From contig DATCKN010000094.1 in the NCBI GenBank assembly GCA_036562185.1, positions 12,931 through 76,930 of the forward strand: a DNA stretch of 64,000 nt, given 5' to 3'. Source of the DNA: Thermoclostridium sp036562185 (GTDB taxonomy: Bacteria; Bacillota; Clostridia; DSM-8532). Of this stretch, positions 36,921-45,755 are shown piece by piece (the stretch's first letter is position 1; every line of letters starts with the position of its first letter). A model generated the notes under the pieces. The model was given only the letters and a program-made list of their open reading frames with translations. It was not told the origin of the DNA and made no database searches. A program made the translations under genes and the position numbers.

Positions 36921-37277
36921 ATGGAGATTAGCGAAATGTTTGATGAAATAGTTACCGCACTGGAAGATAAAAAAGCCAGGGAGCTTAGGGTAATTGACAT
37001 TCAGGAATTGACAACGGTTGCAACATATTTTATTATATGCAGCGGTACATCCACAACTCATATAAAAACCCTTGCAGATGAAGTGGAATTCAGGCTGAGA
37101 GAGAAAGGGGTAACTCCTCTGCGGCTTGAAGGGTACAATAGCGCCAGATGGATTCTGATAGATTACGGCGATATTGTTGTTCATATTTTCCATGAAGAAG
37201 ATCGCGAATTTTATAACCTCGAACGACTGTGGCGGGATGGCAGATCCATTTCTGTTGAAAATTCAGAGCAGAATTAG
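36921..37277 (+). CDS. rsfS: ribosome silencing factor RsfS
   Basis: AGGAGG lies 12 bases before the ATG, a somewhat long spacing. The 118 residues are the complete RsfS/Iojap fold: ELRVIDIQELTTVATYFIICSGTSTTH, then EGYNSARWILIDYGDIVVHIF and REFYNLERLW. It binds ribosomal protein uL14 and blocks 30S joining when nutrients are low. The usual upstream partners nadD and yqeK are absent here; leuS follows 59 bases later, which is a common arrangement in Clostridia. Confidence 0.95.
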   Translation: MEISEMFDEIVTALEDKKARELRVIDIQELTTVATYFIICSGTSTTHIKTLADEVEFRLREKGVTPLRLEGYNSARWILIDYGDIVVHIFHEEDREFYNLERLWRDGRSISVENSEQN

Positions 37278-37336
37278 TTTATGCGCTTTTTATGATTTAC
37301 GATGAAGCGCTGTATATAAATTAGGAGGCGGAACGA

Positions 37337-39781
37337 ATGGCGTATTCAACGAATGTAGACAAAAAATGGCAGAAGAAGTGGGAAGAGACCCAACTTTATA
37401 AATTTGACAGGAATAAGTTGGATAAAAAGCTGTACTGTCTTGAAATGTTTTCATATCCTTCAGGAGCAAAATTACATGTAGGACACTGGTATAATTTTGG
37501 ATTGACAGATTCATGGGCCAGAATGAAGAGACTTCAGGGGTATAATGTTTTCCATCCTATGGGATTTGATGCTTTTGGTTTGCCTGCAGAAAACTACGCA
37601 ATTAAAACAGGGATACATCCAAAGGATTCTACTTATGAAAATATAAGAACAATGGAAAAGCAGCTCAAGGAAATGGGAGCAACCTATGATTGGGATTACG
37701 AGGTAATAACATGTGCTCCTGAGTACTACAAATGGACGCAATGGATATTCCTAAAGCTTTATGAACATGGCCTTGCATATAGAAAAAAAGCTCCGGTAAA
37801 CTGGTGCCCGAGCTGTAAAACCGTTCTGGCAAATGAGCAGGTAGTGGACGGAGCATGTGAGAGATGCCATACTGAGGTTACGAAAAAGGATTTAACCCAA
37901 TGGTTCTTTAAAATCACTGCCTATGCCCAGGAGCTTCTTGATTGCATTCCGGCCCTTGACTGGCCTGAAAAGACCAAGAAGATCCAGACAAACTGGATTG
38001 GCCGTTCAGAAGGTGCTGAAATAGAGTTTAAAGTATATGGAAGCGACAGGACATTTAAAGTATTTACAACAAGAGCAGATACCCTCTACGGAGTAACCTA
38101 TGTTGTTCTTGCGCCTGAAAGTGAACTTACCGACGAGGTTACAACCGACGAGTACAGGGAACAGGTAGAAGCATATAAGGAGTTTGCAAAGAAGCAGACC
38201 GAAATTGAAAGAATGTCCACAGTTAAGGAAAAGACCGGCGTTTTCACCGGAAGCTATGCAATTAACCCGGTAAACGGAGAAAAGGTTCCGATCTGGATTT
38301 CGGATTATGTTTTGGCCGGATATGGTACAGGCTGTGTTATGGCAGTACCGGCGCATGATGAAAGAGATTTTGAATTTGCAAGCAAATTTAACCTTCCAAT
38401 AAAAAGGGTTATCAGAAGTAAGGATGGCTCGCCGGACGAACTCCCGTTTGTAGAGGACGGAGTACTGGTGGACAGCCAGGAATTTTCGGGAATGAGTTCC
38501 GGGCAGGCAAGGGTTGAAATAGTTAAAAAACTTGCAAAAGAGAATAAAGGTGAAATGAAGATAAATTACCGGTTAAGAGACTGGCTTGTTTCACGGCAGC
38601 GTTACTGGGGTGCGCCAATTCCTGTTATTCATTGCGACAGTTGCGGTATTGTGCCTGTACCCGAAGAGGATTTGCCTGTTGAACTGCCCTACAATGTGGA
38701 ATTTACCCCTGATGGGGAGTCACCGCTGGCAAAATGTGAATCATTCATCAATACTACATGCCCCAAATGCGGAAAACCTGCCAAAAGAGATCCCGACACA
38801 CTGGATACCTTCGTTTGTTCATCATGGTATTATTTAAGGTATCCCGATAACCGTAATGACAAGGAAGCATTCAATAAAGAATGGATAAACAAAATTCTTC
38901 CCGTTGACAAATATGTGGGCGGGGCAGAACATGCAGCGATGCACCTGCTTTATGCGCGCTTTTTCACAAAGGCATTAAGGGATATGGGATATCTTGATTT
39001 TGACGAACCGTTCAAATCCCTTGTGCACCAGGGAACAATCCTGGGCCCTGATGGTGCCAGAATGAGCAAATCCAGGGGCAATACCATTTCGCCCGATGAA
39101 TATATAGCAGAATATGGCTCCGATGTATTTAGGCTTTATCTGGCTTTTGGTTTTGCTTATACAGAGGGTGGCCCATGGAGCGATGAAGGCATTAAAGCCA
39201 TTGCAAGATATGTCAGCCGTGTGGAAAGGCTTGTAGAAAAGTTTGTTGAAGAAAAGGGTGCCGAAACGACGGACAGGATCGGCGCTGATGAGAAAGAGTT
39301 AATATATGTGCAGAACACTGCAATAAAAGGTGTTACCGAGGATGCGGATAAATTCCAGTTCAATACTTCAATTGCCCGCTTGATGGAGCTTACAAATGCC
39401 CTTTATAAGTATGACGCCCTTGAAGTGAAGAACAGGGGCTTGATGGAAGAAGTCATCCGGGATTTATTGATTCTTATGTCACCCTTTGCTCCGCATTTCT
39501 GTGAAGAAATGTGGGAAAAGATGGGTTATCCGTATTCAATATTCAACCAGAAATGGCCCACATATGATCCTGCTGCATTGGTGAAGGATACTGTTGAAAT
39601 GGCCGTGCAGATTAACGGCCAGGTTAAGTACAAGATACTGGTTCCACAGGATGCAGACAACAAGGCAGTTGAAGAAGCTGCATTAAAGGATGAAAAGGCT
39701 GCTGTTTACCTGAAAGATAAGGAAATCTTGAAGGTAATCGTGGTACCAAAACGTTTGGTTAACATAGTGATCAAAAAATAA
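37337..39781 (+). CDS. leuS: leucine--tRNA ligase
   Basis: AGGAGGCGGAACGA precedes the ATG; 814 residues, normal for bacterial LeuRS. Class I motifs: HVGH at 47-50 and RMSKS at about 574. The zinc-type Cys set CPSCKTVLANEQVVDGACERC is present, as is the CP1 editing domain with TTRADTLYGVTYVVLAPE and GYGTGCVMAVPAHDERD. The DALR anticodon-binding region and C-terminal tail close the protein. No T-box leader is seen in the 59-base gap to rsfS. Confidence 0.97.
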   Translation: MAYSTNVDKKWQKKWEETQLYKFDRNKLDKKLYCLEMFSYPSGAKLHVGHWYNFGLTDSWARMKRLQGYNVFHPMGFDAFGLPAENYAIKTGIHPKDSTYENIRTMEKQLKEMGATYDWDYEVITCAPEYYKWTQWIFLKLYEHGLAYRKKAPVNWCPSCKTVLANEQVVDGACERCHTEVTKKDLTQWFFKITAYAQELLDCIPALDWPEKTKKIQTNWIGRSEGAEIEFKVYGSDRTFKVFTTRADTLYGVTYVVLAPESELTDEVTTDEYREQVEAYKEFAKKQTEIERMSTVKEKTGVFTGSYAINPVNGEKVPIWISDYVLAGYGTGCVMAVPAHDERDFEFASKFNLPIKRVIRSKDGSPDELPFVEDGVLVDSQEFSGMSSGQARVEIVKKLAKENKGEMKINYRLRDWLVSRQRYWGAPIPVIHCDSCGIVPVPEEDLPVELPYNVEFTPDGESPLAKCESFINTTCPKCGKPAKRDPDTLDTFVCSSWYYLRYPDNRNDKEAFNKEWINKILPVDKYVGGAEHAAMHLLYARFFTKALRDMGYLDFDEPFKSLVHQGTILGPDGARMSKSRGNTISPDEYIAEYGSDVFRLYLAFGFAYTEGGPWSDEGIKAIARYVSRVERLVEKFVEEKGAETTDRIGADEKELIYVQNTAIKGVTEDADKFQFNTSIARLMELTNALYKYDALEVKNRGLMEEVIRDLLILMSPFAPHFCEEMWEKMGYPYSIFNQKWPTYDPAALVKDTVEMAVQINGQVKYKILVPQDADNKAVEEAALKDEKAAVYLKDKEILKVIVVPKRLVNIVIKK

Positions 39782-39907
39782 AGGCACAGCTATTTGCCTT
39801 ATGTAAGGGCAGACTTTCCGGTCTGCCCTGTTTGCTGCGCAGTATATTCTGCCACTGTCGGATGAAACCATGCGCCGGTGGCTTGTATATTAAAGGGGGA
39901 TCATTGG

Positions 39908-41002
39908 ATGAAGTATGAGTTGGATTATAAAAAATTCTGGGAAGAAAATGAAAAATGTTTTGAACCTTTCTCAACCAACAAACCTCGCGTACCTGTGAAG
40001 CTACCCTTTGATGATCACTTCTTATTTGAAGAAATGAAAGTTGAATCAACAATACGCTATTATAAGGACAGGGAATACAGGCTTAAGTTGCACAAACTGT
40101 GCAATGACAGGATGGAGCAAGCCATTGGAATACGGCATTTCCACGAAAAAGAAGATATGAAGGCTTCGCCTAACAGGTTTGAAGTTATAATGGGTGCCCG
40201 CTGGGAATACAGTGAAGGCGGTACTCCGTGGCTTGAGTCCAGTGTTAAGGACATTGACGATGTCAAGGAATTAATTAAAAGAGCGGAAAAGCTGGACATG
40301 GAAAAAGAAGCCTTCCCCGAAGAGTGGTATGCCGAAAAAGAGCAACTGGAGAAAACCAAAGGTATTAAGCCTGATTATGGCAGCAGGGGGCACAGAGGCC
40401 CTGCAACTATGGCGACCAGTATACTTGGCACAGAAAATACATGTATTTTTATAATGGAAGAACCTGAAGTAATGAAGGAGTTTTTCGAGGTTTTAACAGA
40501 AAAGATGGTTGAATATCATAAGGCATTGCTTAAAATATCAAACTCAGAGTTAAAACCCGGCTATTGGATCACAGACGATAACTGTTATTTGTTCCCTCCA
40601 AAGCAGTATGAGCAATTCTGTGCTCCATTCATTGAAAGGATCTTCAGGGAGTTCGCACCAGGCCCGGAAGACAGCAGATACCAGCATTCGGACAGTGCCA
40701 TGGGGCATTTGATGCCTATACTGAATGATCTGGGTGTTAATAATGTTAATTTCGGTCCAACCATTCATCCTGCAGAAATAAGAAAGGCCATGCCTAAAGC
40801 TGTGATTCACGGTCAAATGCCGCCTTTCACATTGAGGAACGGGAGTGCCGAAGAAATAATTGAAACAGTTAAAAGGGATATTGATGCGGTAGGAGCAGAC
40901 GGAGGCCTTGTTGCAACCACCGCAGGAAGTATTGCTGCCGGCACACCGTTTGACAATATTAAGGTATTTCTTTGGGCAGTAAATGAATACGGCAGGTATT
41001 AA
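39908..41002 (+). CDS. uroporphyrinogen decarboxylase-family protein
   Basis: ATG 39908 follows GGGGGATC; an in-frame GTG at 39878 is less well placed. The 364 residues belong to the URO-D (PF01208) superfamily, with the barrel end VNFGPTIHPAEIRKAM, HGQMPPF and a Gly-rich GGLVATTAGSIAAGTPFDN. Sequence details differ from HemE (which has a conserved RQAGR near the N terminus), so heme synthesis is unlikely; relatives are cobalamin-dependent methyltransferases of methoxylated or methylated substrates (MtaA/CmuA type). No corrinoid protein gene is adjacent, so the substrate remains unknown. Confidence 0.75.
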   Translation: MKYELDYKKFWEENEKCFEPFSTNKPRVPVKLPFDDHFLFEEMKVESTIRYYKDREYRLKLHKLCNDRMEQAIGIRHFHEKEDMKASPNRFEVIMGARWEYSEGGTPWLESSVKDIDDVKELIKRAEKLDMEKEAFPEEWYAEKEQLEKTKGIKPDYGSRGHRGPATMATSILGTENTCIFIMEEPEVMKEFFEVLTEKMVEYHKALLKISNSELKPGYWITDDNCYLFPPKQYEQFCAPFIERIFREFAPGPEDSRYQHSDSAMGHLMPILNDLGVNNVNFGPTIHPAEIRKAMPKAVIHGQMPPFTLRNGSAEEIIETVKRDIDAVGADGGLVATTAGSIAAGTPFDNIKVFLWAVNEYGRY

Positions 41003-41030
41003 AAACTACAATAAAGGTTGATTTTTCAAG

Positions 41031-41056
41031 CGGCCCCGCAAATTGCGGGGCCGTTT
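41031..41056. terminator. bidirectional terminator
   Basis: CGGCCCCGC and GCGGGGCCG form a 9-bp GC-rich stem with a 5-base loop, between convergent genes; T-rich on the plus side. Confidence 0.8.
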
Positions 41057-41080
41057 CAGCATCAGCAGGAAATCTGGGTA

Positions 41081-41911
41081 TTACAATGGTACGTCCTGCC
41101 AGGTATTACTAATCAGCACGCGCTGGTGGCTATAACCTGAGCTTCTTAATATTTTAACCGACTCGGTATAGTAGCAGTCAATCCAATCAGGATGATGCGC
41201 GTCTGAATTCAGTACAACAGGTATATCCATTTCCCTCATAAGTTTGATAATCCATTCCGAAGGATATGGTTCAGCGGTGTATCCTCTTGAAATCCCACCG
41301 GTATTGATTTCTACAATTACGTTGCTTTGACTTATGATATTTAAAACTTCTTCAACCTTGTTCCGGTACCATGTATCGGTCTCATTAAAAAAAAGGTTGC
41401 CGGCATTGTTCTTTTTTACAATATCCAGATGCCCCAAAATATCAGGCCGATGGGTTTTGACCATTTCAGCGACCAGGTTGTAATATGTTTCTATTAGATT
41501 CCTGACATTACCGTTGAAAACCGAGTCAAGAAGTTCGGTGAATTCGCCTATGGGGCCGTCTACGGTCAGATACTTGTTGCTTTTTTCATTATAATACATG
41601 AAATGAACCGATCCTATTGTGTAGTCAATGCCCGGATAAATTCTGAAGTCCTTGCAGTCCGGATAAAAGTCGGTTTCTAGGCCTGCATAAATCTGTATTT
41701 GGTTTTTGTATTTTTCCTTCAGCTCTTCAATTTTCTGAATATATTTGTTTAAGTTTCCGGGTTTCATTGTCCAGCCTGTATCAAAAAGAAAAGGGGCATG
41801 GGACGAAAACCCTATGGCTTTAAAGCCTTTTCTGATGGCAGACAAAACATAGTCTTCCGGTTCCATTTGCCCGTCGCAGAAAACACTGTGAGTATGATAA
41901 GTTGACAACAT
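41081..41911 (-). CDS. hisK: PHP-family histidinol-phosphatase
   Basis: A 276-residue PHP-domain metal-dependent phosphatase: N-terminal YHTHSVFCDG (HxH, motif 1), FSSHAPF, ETDFYPD, GSVHFMYY, ILGHLDIVKK and C-terminal VLNSDAHHPDW (motif 4). This set matches HisJ/HisK-type histidinol-phosphate phosphatase, step eight of histidine synthesis. No other his gene is adjacent, so a related phosphoesterase role is possible. It lies 14 bases after the acyl-CoA synthetase gene on the same strand. Confidence 0.85.
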   Translation of the reverse strand: MLSTYHTHSVFCDGQMEPEDYVLSAIRKGFKAIGFSSHAPFLFDTGWTMKPGNLNKYIQKIEELKEKYKNQIQIYAGLETDFYPDCKDFRIYPGIDYTIGSVHFMYYNEKSNKYLTVDGPIGEFTELLDSVFNGNVRNLIETYYNLVAEMVKTHRPDILGHLDIVKKNNAGNLFFNETDTWYRNKVEEVLNIISQSNVIVEINTGGISRGYTAEPYPSEWIIKLMREMDIPVVLNSDAHHPDWIDCYYTESVKILRSSGYSHQRVLISNTWQDVPL

Positions 41912-41925
41912 ATTTTCACCTTATA

Positions 41926-43689
41926 TCATTTTAGCTTCAGCTTGCTTGTAAGATTTGAAATGTTGACTGACAGCAGCTCAACATATCTTTTTATTTTCTT
42001 TGTTGTGGTTTTTTCAAATTCTTCTTTTCTTATATCAAAATGCTGGATTCTTTTATATGAAGAAAGCTTTTTGTTAACTTTCTTGACTTCAGTAAGAATA
42101 ATCTTATGAAGTTCTTCTTCGGTGGGTGTTCTGCCAAGTTGTTCCTCTATGGCTTCCATGTTCGGGAATATCTGGGCGCACACTTTTGTTTCGTCATCTT
42201 CAGGATCGTCAACACCGTAAACAAGTGATTCAAGGATATAAGGGCTTTGGTTTAAGTATAGTTCTATATCTTCAGGATAAATATTTTTGCCGTTTTTCGT
42301 GACTATTACATTTTTCTTACGCCCTGTTATATACAGAAAGCCATCCTTATCTATCCTGCCATAATCGCCTGTGTAAAGCCATCCATCCCTGAGCACTTCA
42401 CGGGTTGCTTCCTCGTTTTTGTAATATCCAAGCATAACATTATCGCCTTTGACGATAATCTCGCCAATTTTGTCCCTGCCCGGGTTGTCAATTTTTACTT
42501 CAACGCCAGGCAAAGGCAAACCTACAGAACCATCCTTATATTCCTTTATTCGGTTAACTGTAACTATCGGTGAACATTCTGTGAGCCCGTATCCCTGCTG
42601 CAAATTAAAGCCCATAGCGCGGAAAGCCTTGCTTACTTTGGGATTTAGAGCAGATGCACCCGAAATAATAAGCCTTAGATTTCCACCAAGATTTTCATGC
42701 ACTTCGTTGAAAAGTTTTCTTTGGATGTCTTTAAATCCAAGTTTAGCAAGAATGGGAGCAATAAACAGCCCAAACCTGAGTTTAAAATAGCTGTTTTCCT
42801 TCCTTGCCTTTTTTTCAATTTTACTGTAAACATTTTCGAGAATCAGAGGAACCGACATAATAATGCTTGGTTTATATTCCTGAAGGTTTTTTGTTATATG
42901 TCTCAGCCCTTCACAAAAGCCAATCGATACCCCAAGATAAACCATAGTTAAAAAACCGGCGGTACACTCATAAGTATGATGGAGCGGAAGAATCGACAGT
43001 ATGCTGTCACGGTTGTCAGCAGTAAGCAATTGTGATACTCCCATAATATCATGGCAGATGTTCTTATGAGACAGCATTACTCCTTTTGACTTATCAGTGG
43101 TACCCGAAGTAAAGATTAGCATGCTCATTTCTTCAGGATTTATTGGGGCGTCGATATATTCACGGTTACCTGATTCAATGAGATTTCGTCCCTTTTCCAT
43201 TAAACCGGACAAAAACATAATTCCGTCATATTCGCTTTTATCAAGGTTATCCATGCATATTACATATTTTAGGTCAGGAAGATCTTTTTTTATTTTAATT
43301 ACGTTATCAATATAATTTGCGGAAGTAACTATGGCAGAAGCTTCTGAACGGGACAAAAGGGAAGCCAGTTCATTGATTGGAAGTTCTTTGTCCAACGGTA
43401 CAATAACTCCAACTCCGTTAACTACTGCCAGGTAAGTAAGACACCATTCGTACCTGTTTTCACTCATAACGGCTATTTTGGTATTTTTAAGCCCTAAATC
43501 AAGAAGAGCCGTTCCAAGCTCGTTCAAAGATTCTATAAATTTCGTGTAGGTGATCGATGTAAATTTGCCATTACTGTCTTTCAAGATAAACGCACTGCAA
43601 CCTGGATTTAACTTCTCACTCTGTTTTACCATATCTCTTAAATCTACGATTTTTCTAACGTTAAAATACTTTAACCTGTTCCTATTCAT
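41926..43689 (-). CDS. AMP-dependent long-chain acyl-CoA synthetase
   Basis: The best start is ATG 43689 after GTGGGG (minus strand), giving 587 residues; an upstream ATG at 43785 would add 32 hydrophobic residues without a ribosome site. The adenylate-forming motifs are complete: LIFTSGTTDKSKGVMLSHKN (P-loop-like), QGYGLTECSPIVTVN, GWLYTGDYGRIDKDGFLYITGR and the C-terminal KNGKNIYPEDIE hinge region. It activates fatty acids to acyl-CoA via acyl-AMP. The chain length preference cannot be read. Confidence 0.9.
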   Translation of the reverse strand: MNRNRLKYFNVRKIVDLRDMVKQSEKLNPGCSAFILKDSNGKFTSITYTKFIESLNELGTALLDLGLKNTKIAVMSENRYEWCLTYLAVVNGVGVIVPLDKELPINELASLLSRSEASAIVTSANYIDNVIKIKKDLPDLKYVICMDNLDKSEYDGIMFLSGLMEKGRNLIESGNREYIDAPINPEEMSMLIFTSGTTDKSKGVMLSHKNICHDIMGVSQLLTADNRDSILSILPLHHTYECTAGFLTMVYLGVSIGFCEGLRHITKNLQEYKPSIIMSVPLILENVYSKIEKKARKENSYFKLRFGLFIAPILAKLGFKDIQRKLFNEVHENLGGNLRLIISGASALNPKVSKAFRAMGFNLQQGYGLTECSPIVTVNRIKEYKDGSVGLPLPGVEVKIDNPGRDKIGEIIVKGDNVMLGYYKNEEATREVLRDGWLYTGDYGRIDKDGFLYITGRKKNVIVTKNGKNIYPEDIELYLNQSPYILESLVYGVDDPEDDETKVCAQIFPNMEAIEEQLGRTPTEEELHKIILTEVKKVNKKLSSYKRIQHFDIRKEEFEKTTTKKIKRYVELLSVNISNLTSKLKLK

Positions 43690-43923
43690 AACATACGACC
43701 CCACAAAAAGATAAATTAAATGAAACTGAACACTAAGAATATTATATCTAATGCAACCCAATAATACAACGAATGTTAAAAACATAATTATTTCTAAAAT
43801 TTGTTTTGTATTAAAAATATATACTAGCAGATTATATTAATGAATGCTTCAAATGAGATCTCAATAACCTTTAAACTATCTCCCTTTTTAAACGGGGCAA
43901 ATTTCAATTAAAGGAGGTTAACT

Positions 43924-44100
43924 ATGCAAGTTGAAAAAATGAACCGTCCCAATGAAGGAATTAAATGTGTAGTAAACAGCTGCTACTATTATATGTCAGG
44001 TGACAAATGCTCTGCAGAAAAAATAGAAGTACAACCCCGGAACGCGACTTCAAGCGATGAAACCGACTGTGCGACATTTACACCAACAAATCAGCAATAA
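43924..44100 (+). CDS. DUF1540 domain protein
   Basis: AAAGGAGGTTAACT precedes the ATG; 58 residues with the four Cys pattern of DUF1540: CVVNSCYYYMSGDKCSAEKIEV and later TDCATFTP. Such small proteins are common in Clostridia and probably bind a metal. A terminator follows directly. Function unknown. Confidence 0.85.
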   Translation: MQVEKMNRPNEGIKCVVNSCYYYMSGDKCSAEKIEVQPRNATSSDETDCATFTPTNQQ

Positions 44101-44114
44101 TAGGTAATTTTTAC

Positions 44115-44140
44115 GGGTGGTAATATACCACCCTGTTTTT
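44115..44140 (+). terminator. terminator of DUF1540 gene
   Basis: GGGTGGTA and TACCACCC pair around 3 bases and are followed by TGTTTTT. Confidence 0.8.
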
Positions 44141-44281
44141 ATGAATAAGCAAGTAAATTGAAGCATTTGCACGGGTTTTTAATTATTCCCATGTTATCAT
44201 CCGTAATATAAAATCAAAATTTCACGTAAGAATTGAAAGCAAGCTTTTACAAAAACAATTGTGGCAATTACCCGTTTTTTG

Positions 44282-44310
44282 TTGAAACCAATCAATCCTT
44301 ATGATATGAT
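44282..44310 (+). promoter_or_regulatory. promoter of PP2C-LysM gene
   Basis: TTGAAA (44282-44287) and TATGAT (44305-44310), 17-base spacer, about 45 bases before the start codon. Confidence 0.6.
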
Positions 44311-44355
44311 AGTCTAAGGAATATCCAAAACTTGTCGAAAGAAGGAAAATTCCAA

Positions 44356-45681
44356 ATGAGTGATTTGATGAAAGTAAATGCCAGTGTCTATTCACGCAAA
44401 GGGTTAGAACAGGAACAGAACCGTGATGACTTTTACATGAACGGAAAGTTTTTATCCGAGCATCACATTGACAACATGGAGGCATCAATAGATAACCGTG
44501 CAAGTGAGTTCTTCTTTGCAGTTGCTGATCATATGGAATTTTTCGATGATGAGCAAAAAGTAAATTTCTCTATTTTGAGAGAATTAGGCAAGTTCCATGA
44601 AAAAATAACTGTTCAGGATGGTGACGTTGATTATAAAACCAAAGAACTCACCACAAGGGTTGCCGAAACTGCAAAATATGTTTTAAGCTTTCATGAAATG
44701 AGTGGCTTACCAAAGGAAGCTTTGGAAAGGCAAATGGGCTTTGCCGGACTTTTGCTTACCAATGGAAAGGCAGTAGTAGCTACATATGGTACATGCCATG
44801 TTTTTTACTGCCATAATGGTGTTGTCAAGCATATAACAGGATATCCCAAATCCAAAAACCTGCCCGACCCGATTATTTTATCCGGAGATGACGATGAAGA
44901 GCAGGGGGATGAATTCCAGGTAAAAGATGATGACGTCTTTATTTCACAAACAGAGCCTATCGAATTGTGTGAAGGTGATAAATTCCTTCTAATCAGCGAT
45001 GGCATTTATGATACCCTTGGTGAAGAGTATATTGAAGATATATTATCGATGAGGAGCGACAGCACTTACATAGCTTACCGGGCAGTAAACGAAGCGATGA
45101 GCAAGGAATGCATTGATGATATGACTGCCATGGTTGTGAGCGTTGAGAAAATCAGATCAGCTGCATCCGGTGCCCCGCCTGTTAAGAAACCGGCAGTAAA
45201 GCAAAAAACTTCTGAGTTGAAAAACGTGCCTCCGCCGACTTATAAATATAAGAAAAAGAATATCAGGAAGTATGAAAATGTGATTTACTATGCTGCCGTA
45301 TTCATGACAGCAGTTCTTCTTATTCTGATTTTGTTCTTTGTTATAAAAAATATAATGAGAAACTTAAGTGACCCGGGTGAGGTGGTGATAGATACGACGC
45401 CTATTCCTACATTATCGCCTACTCCGACTCCCGAGGCTCCGCCGGAGGATATAGAGGTAACACCTGAACCTACTCCAACCGAAGCACCTGTGCAGGTAAC
45501 AGAACATATCGTTCAAAAGGGCGATACATTGTCATCCATAGCAAGAAAGTACTATGGCGATAACTTTGAATACGTTGAAAAACTGGGTAAATATAATAAC
45601 ATACCTGCTCCATACAATACCATTATTCTGGGGCAGAAAATAAAAATCCCGCCACTGGAAGAACTACTTAAGGTTGAGTAA
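44356..45681 (+). CDS. PP2C-like protein with membrane span and LysM domain
   Basis: ATG 44356 follows GAAGGAAAA; a TTG at 44332 is an alternative. The cytosolic N-terminal 260 residues resemble PP2C: QEQNRDDFYMNG, FLLISDGIYD and DDMTAMVV. The second metal motif, usually DGxGG, is replaced by ADHMEFFDDE, so metal binding is probably altered. A basic linker leads to a membrane helix (about 318-340), a Pro/Thr-rich extracellular stretch (TPIPTLSPTPTPEAPPED), and a C-terminal LysM (VQKGDTLSSIARKYYGDNF to GQKIKIPPLE). It may read peptidoglycan status and act on a Ser/Thr kinase pathway, or be a pseudophosphatase. No kinase gene is next to it. Confidence 0.8.
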   Translation: MSDLMKVNASVYSRKGLEQEQNRDDFYMNGKFLSEHHIDNMEASIDNRASEFFFAVADHMEFFDDEQKVNFSILRELGKFHEKITVQDGDVDYKTKELTTRVAETAKYVLSFHEMSGLPKEALERQMGFAGLLLTNGKAVVATYGTCHVFYCHNGVVKHITGYPKSKNLPDPIILSGDDDEEQGDEFQVKDDDVFISQTEPIELCEGDKFLLISDGIYDTLGEEYIEDILSMRSDSTYIAYRAVNEAMSKECIDDMTAMVVSVEKIRSAASGAPPVKKPAVKQKTSELKNVPPPTYKYKKKNIRKYENVIYYAAVFMTAVLLILILFFVIKNIMRNLSDPGEVVIDTTPIPTLSPTPTPEAPPEDIEVTPEPTPTEAPVQVTEHIVQKGDTLSSIARKYYGDNFEYVEKLGKYNNIPAPYNTIILGQKIKIPPLEELLKVE

Positions 45682-45701
45682 AATATTAAGAACATTAAAA
45701 T

Positions 45702-45733
45702 AAAAAAGCGGTTCGATTACGAACCGCTTTTTT
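45702..45733. terminator. bidirectional terminator
   Basis: AAAAAAGCGGTTCG and CGAACCGCTTTTTT form a 14-bp stem with a 4-base loop between convergent genes. Confidence 0.95.
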
Positions 45734-45755
45734 ACTTGATTTTAAAGTTTTTATA

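Noticed and set aside
37278..37336. T-box riboswitch upstream of leuS
   Set aside because: Only 59 bases separate rsfS and leuS; there is no room for a T-box and no conserved T-box sequence is seen.
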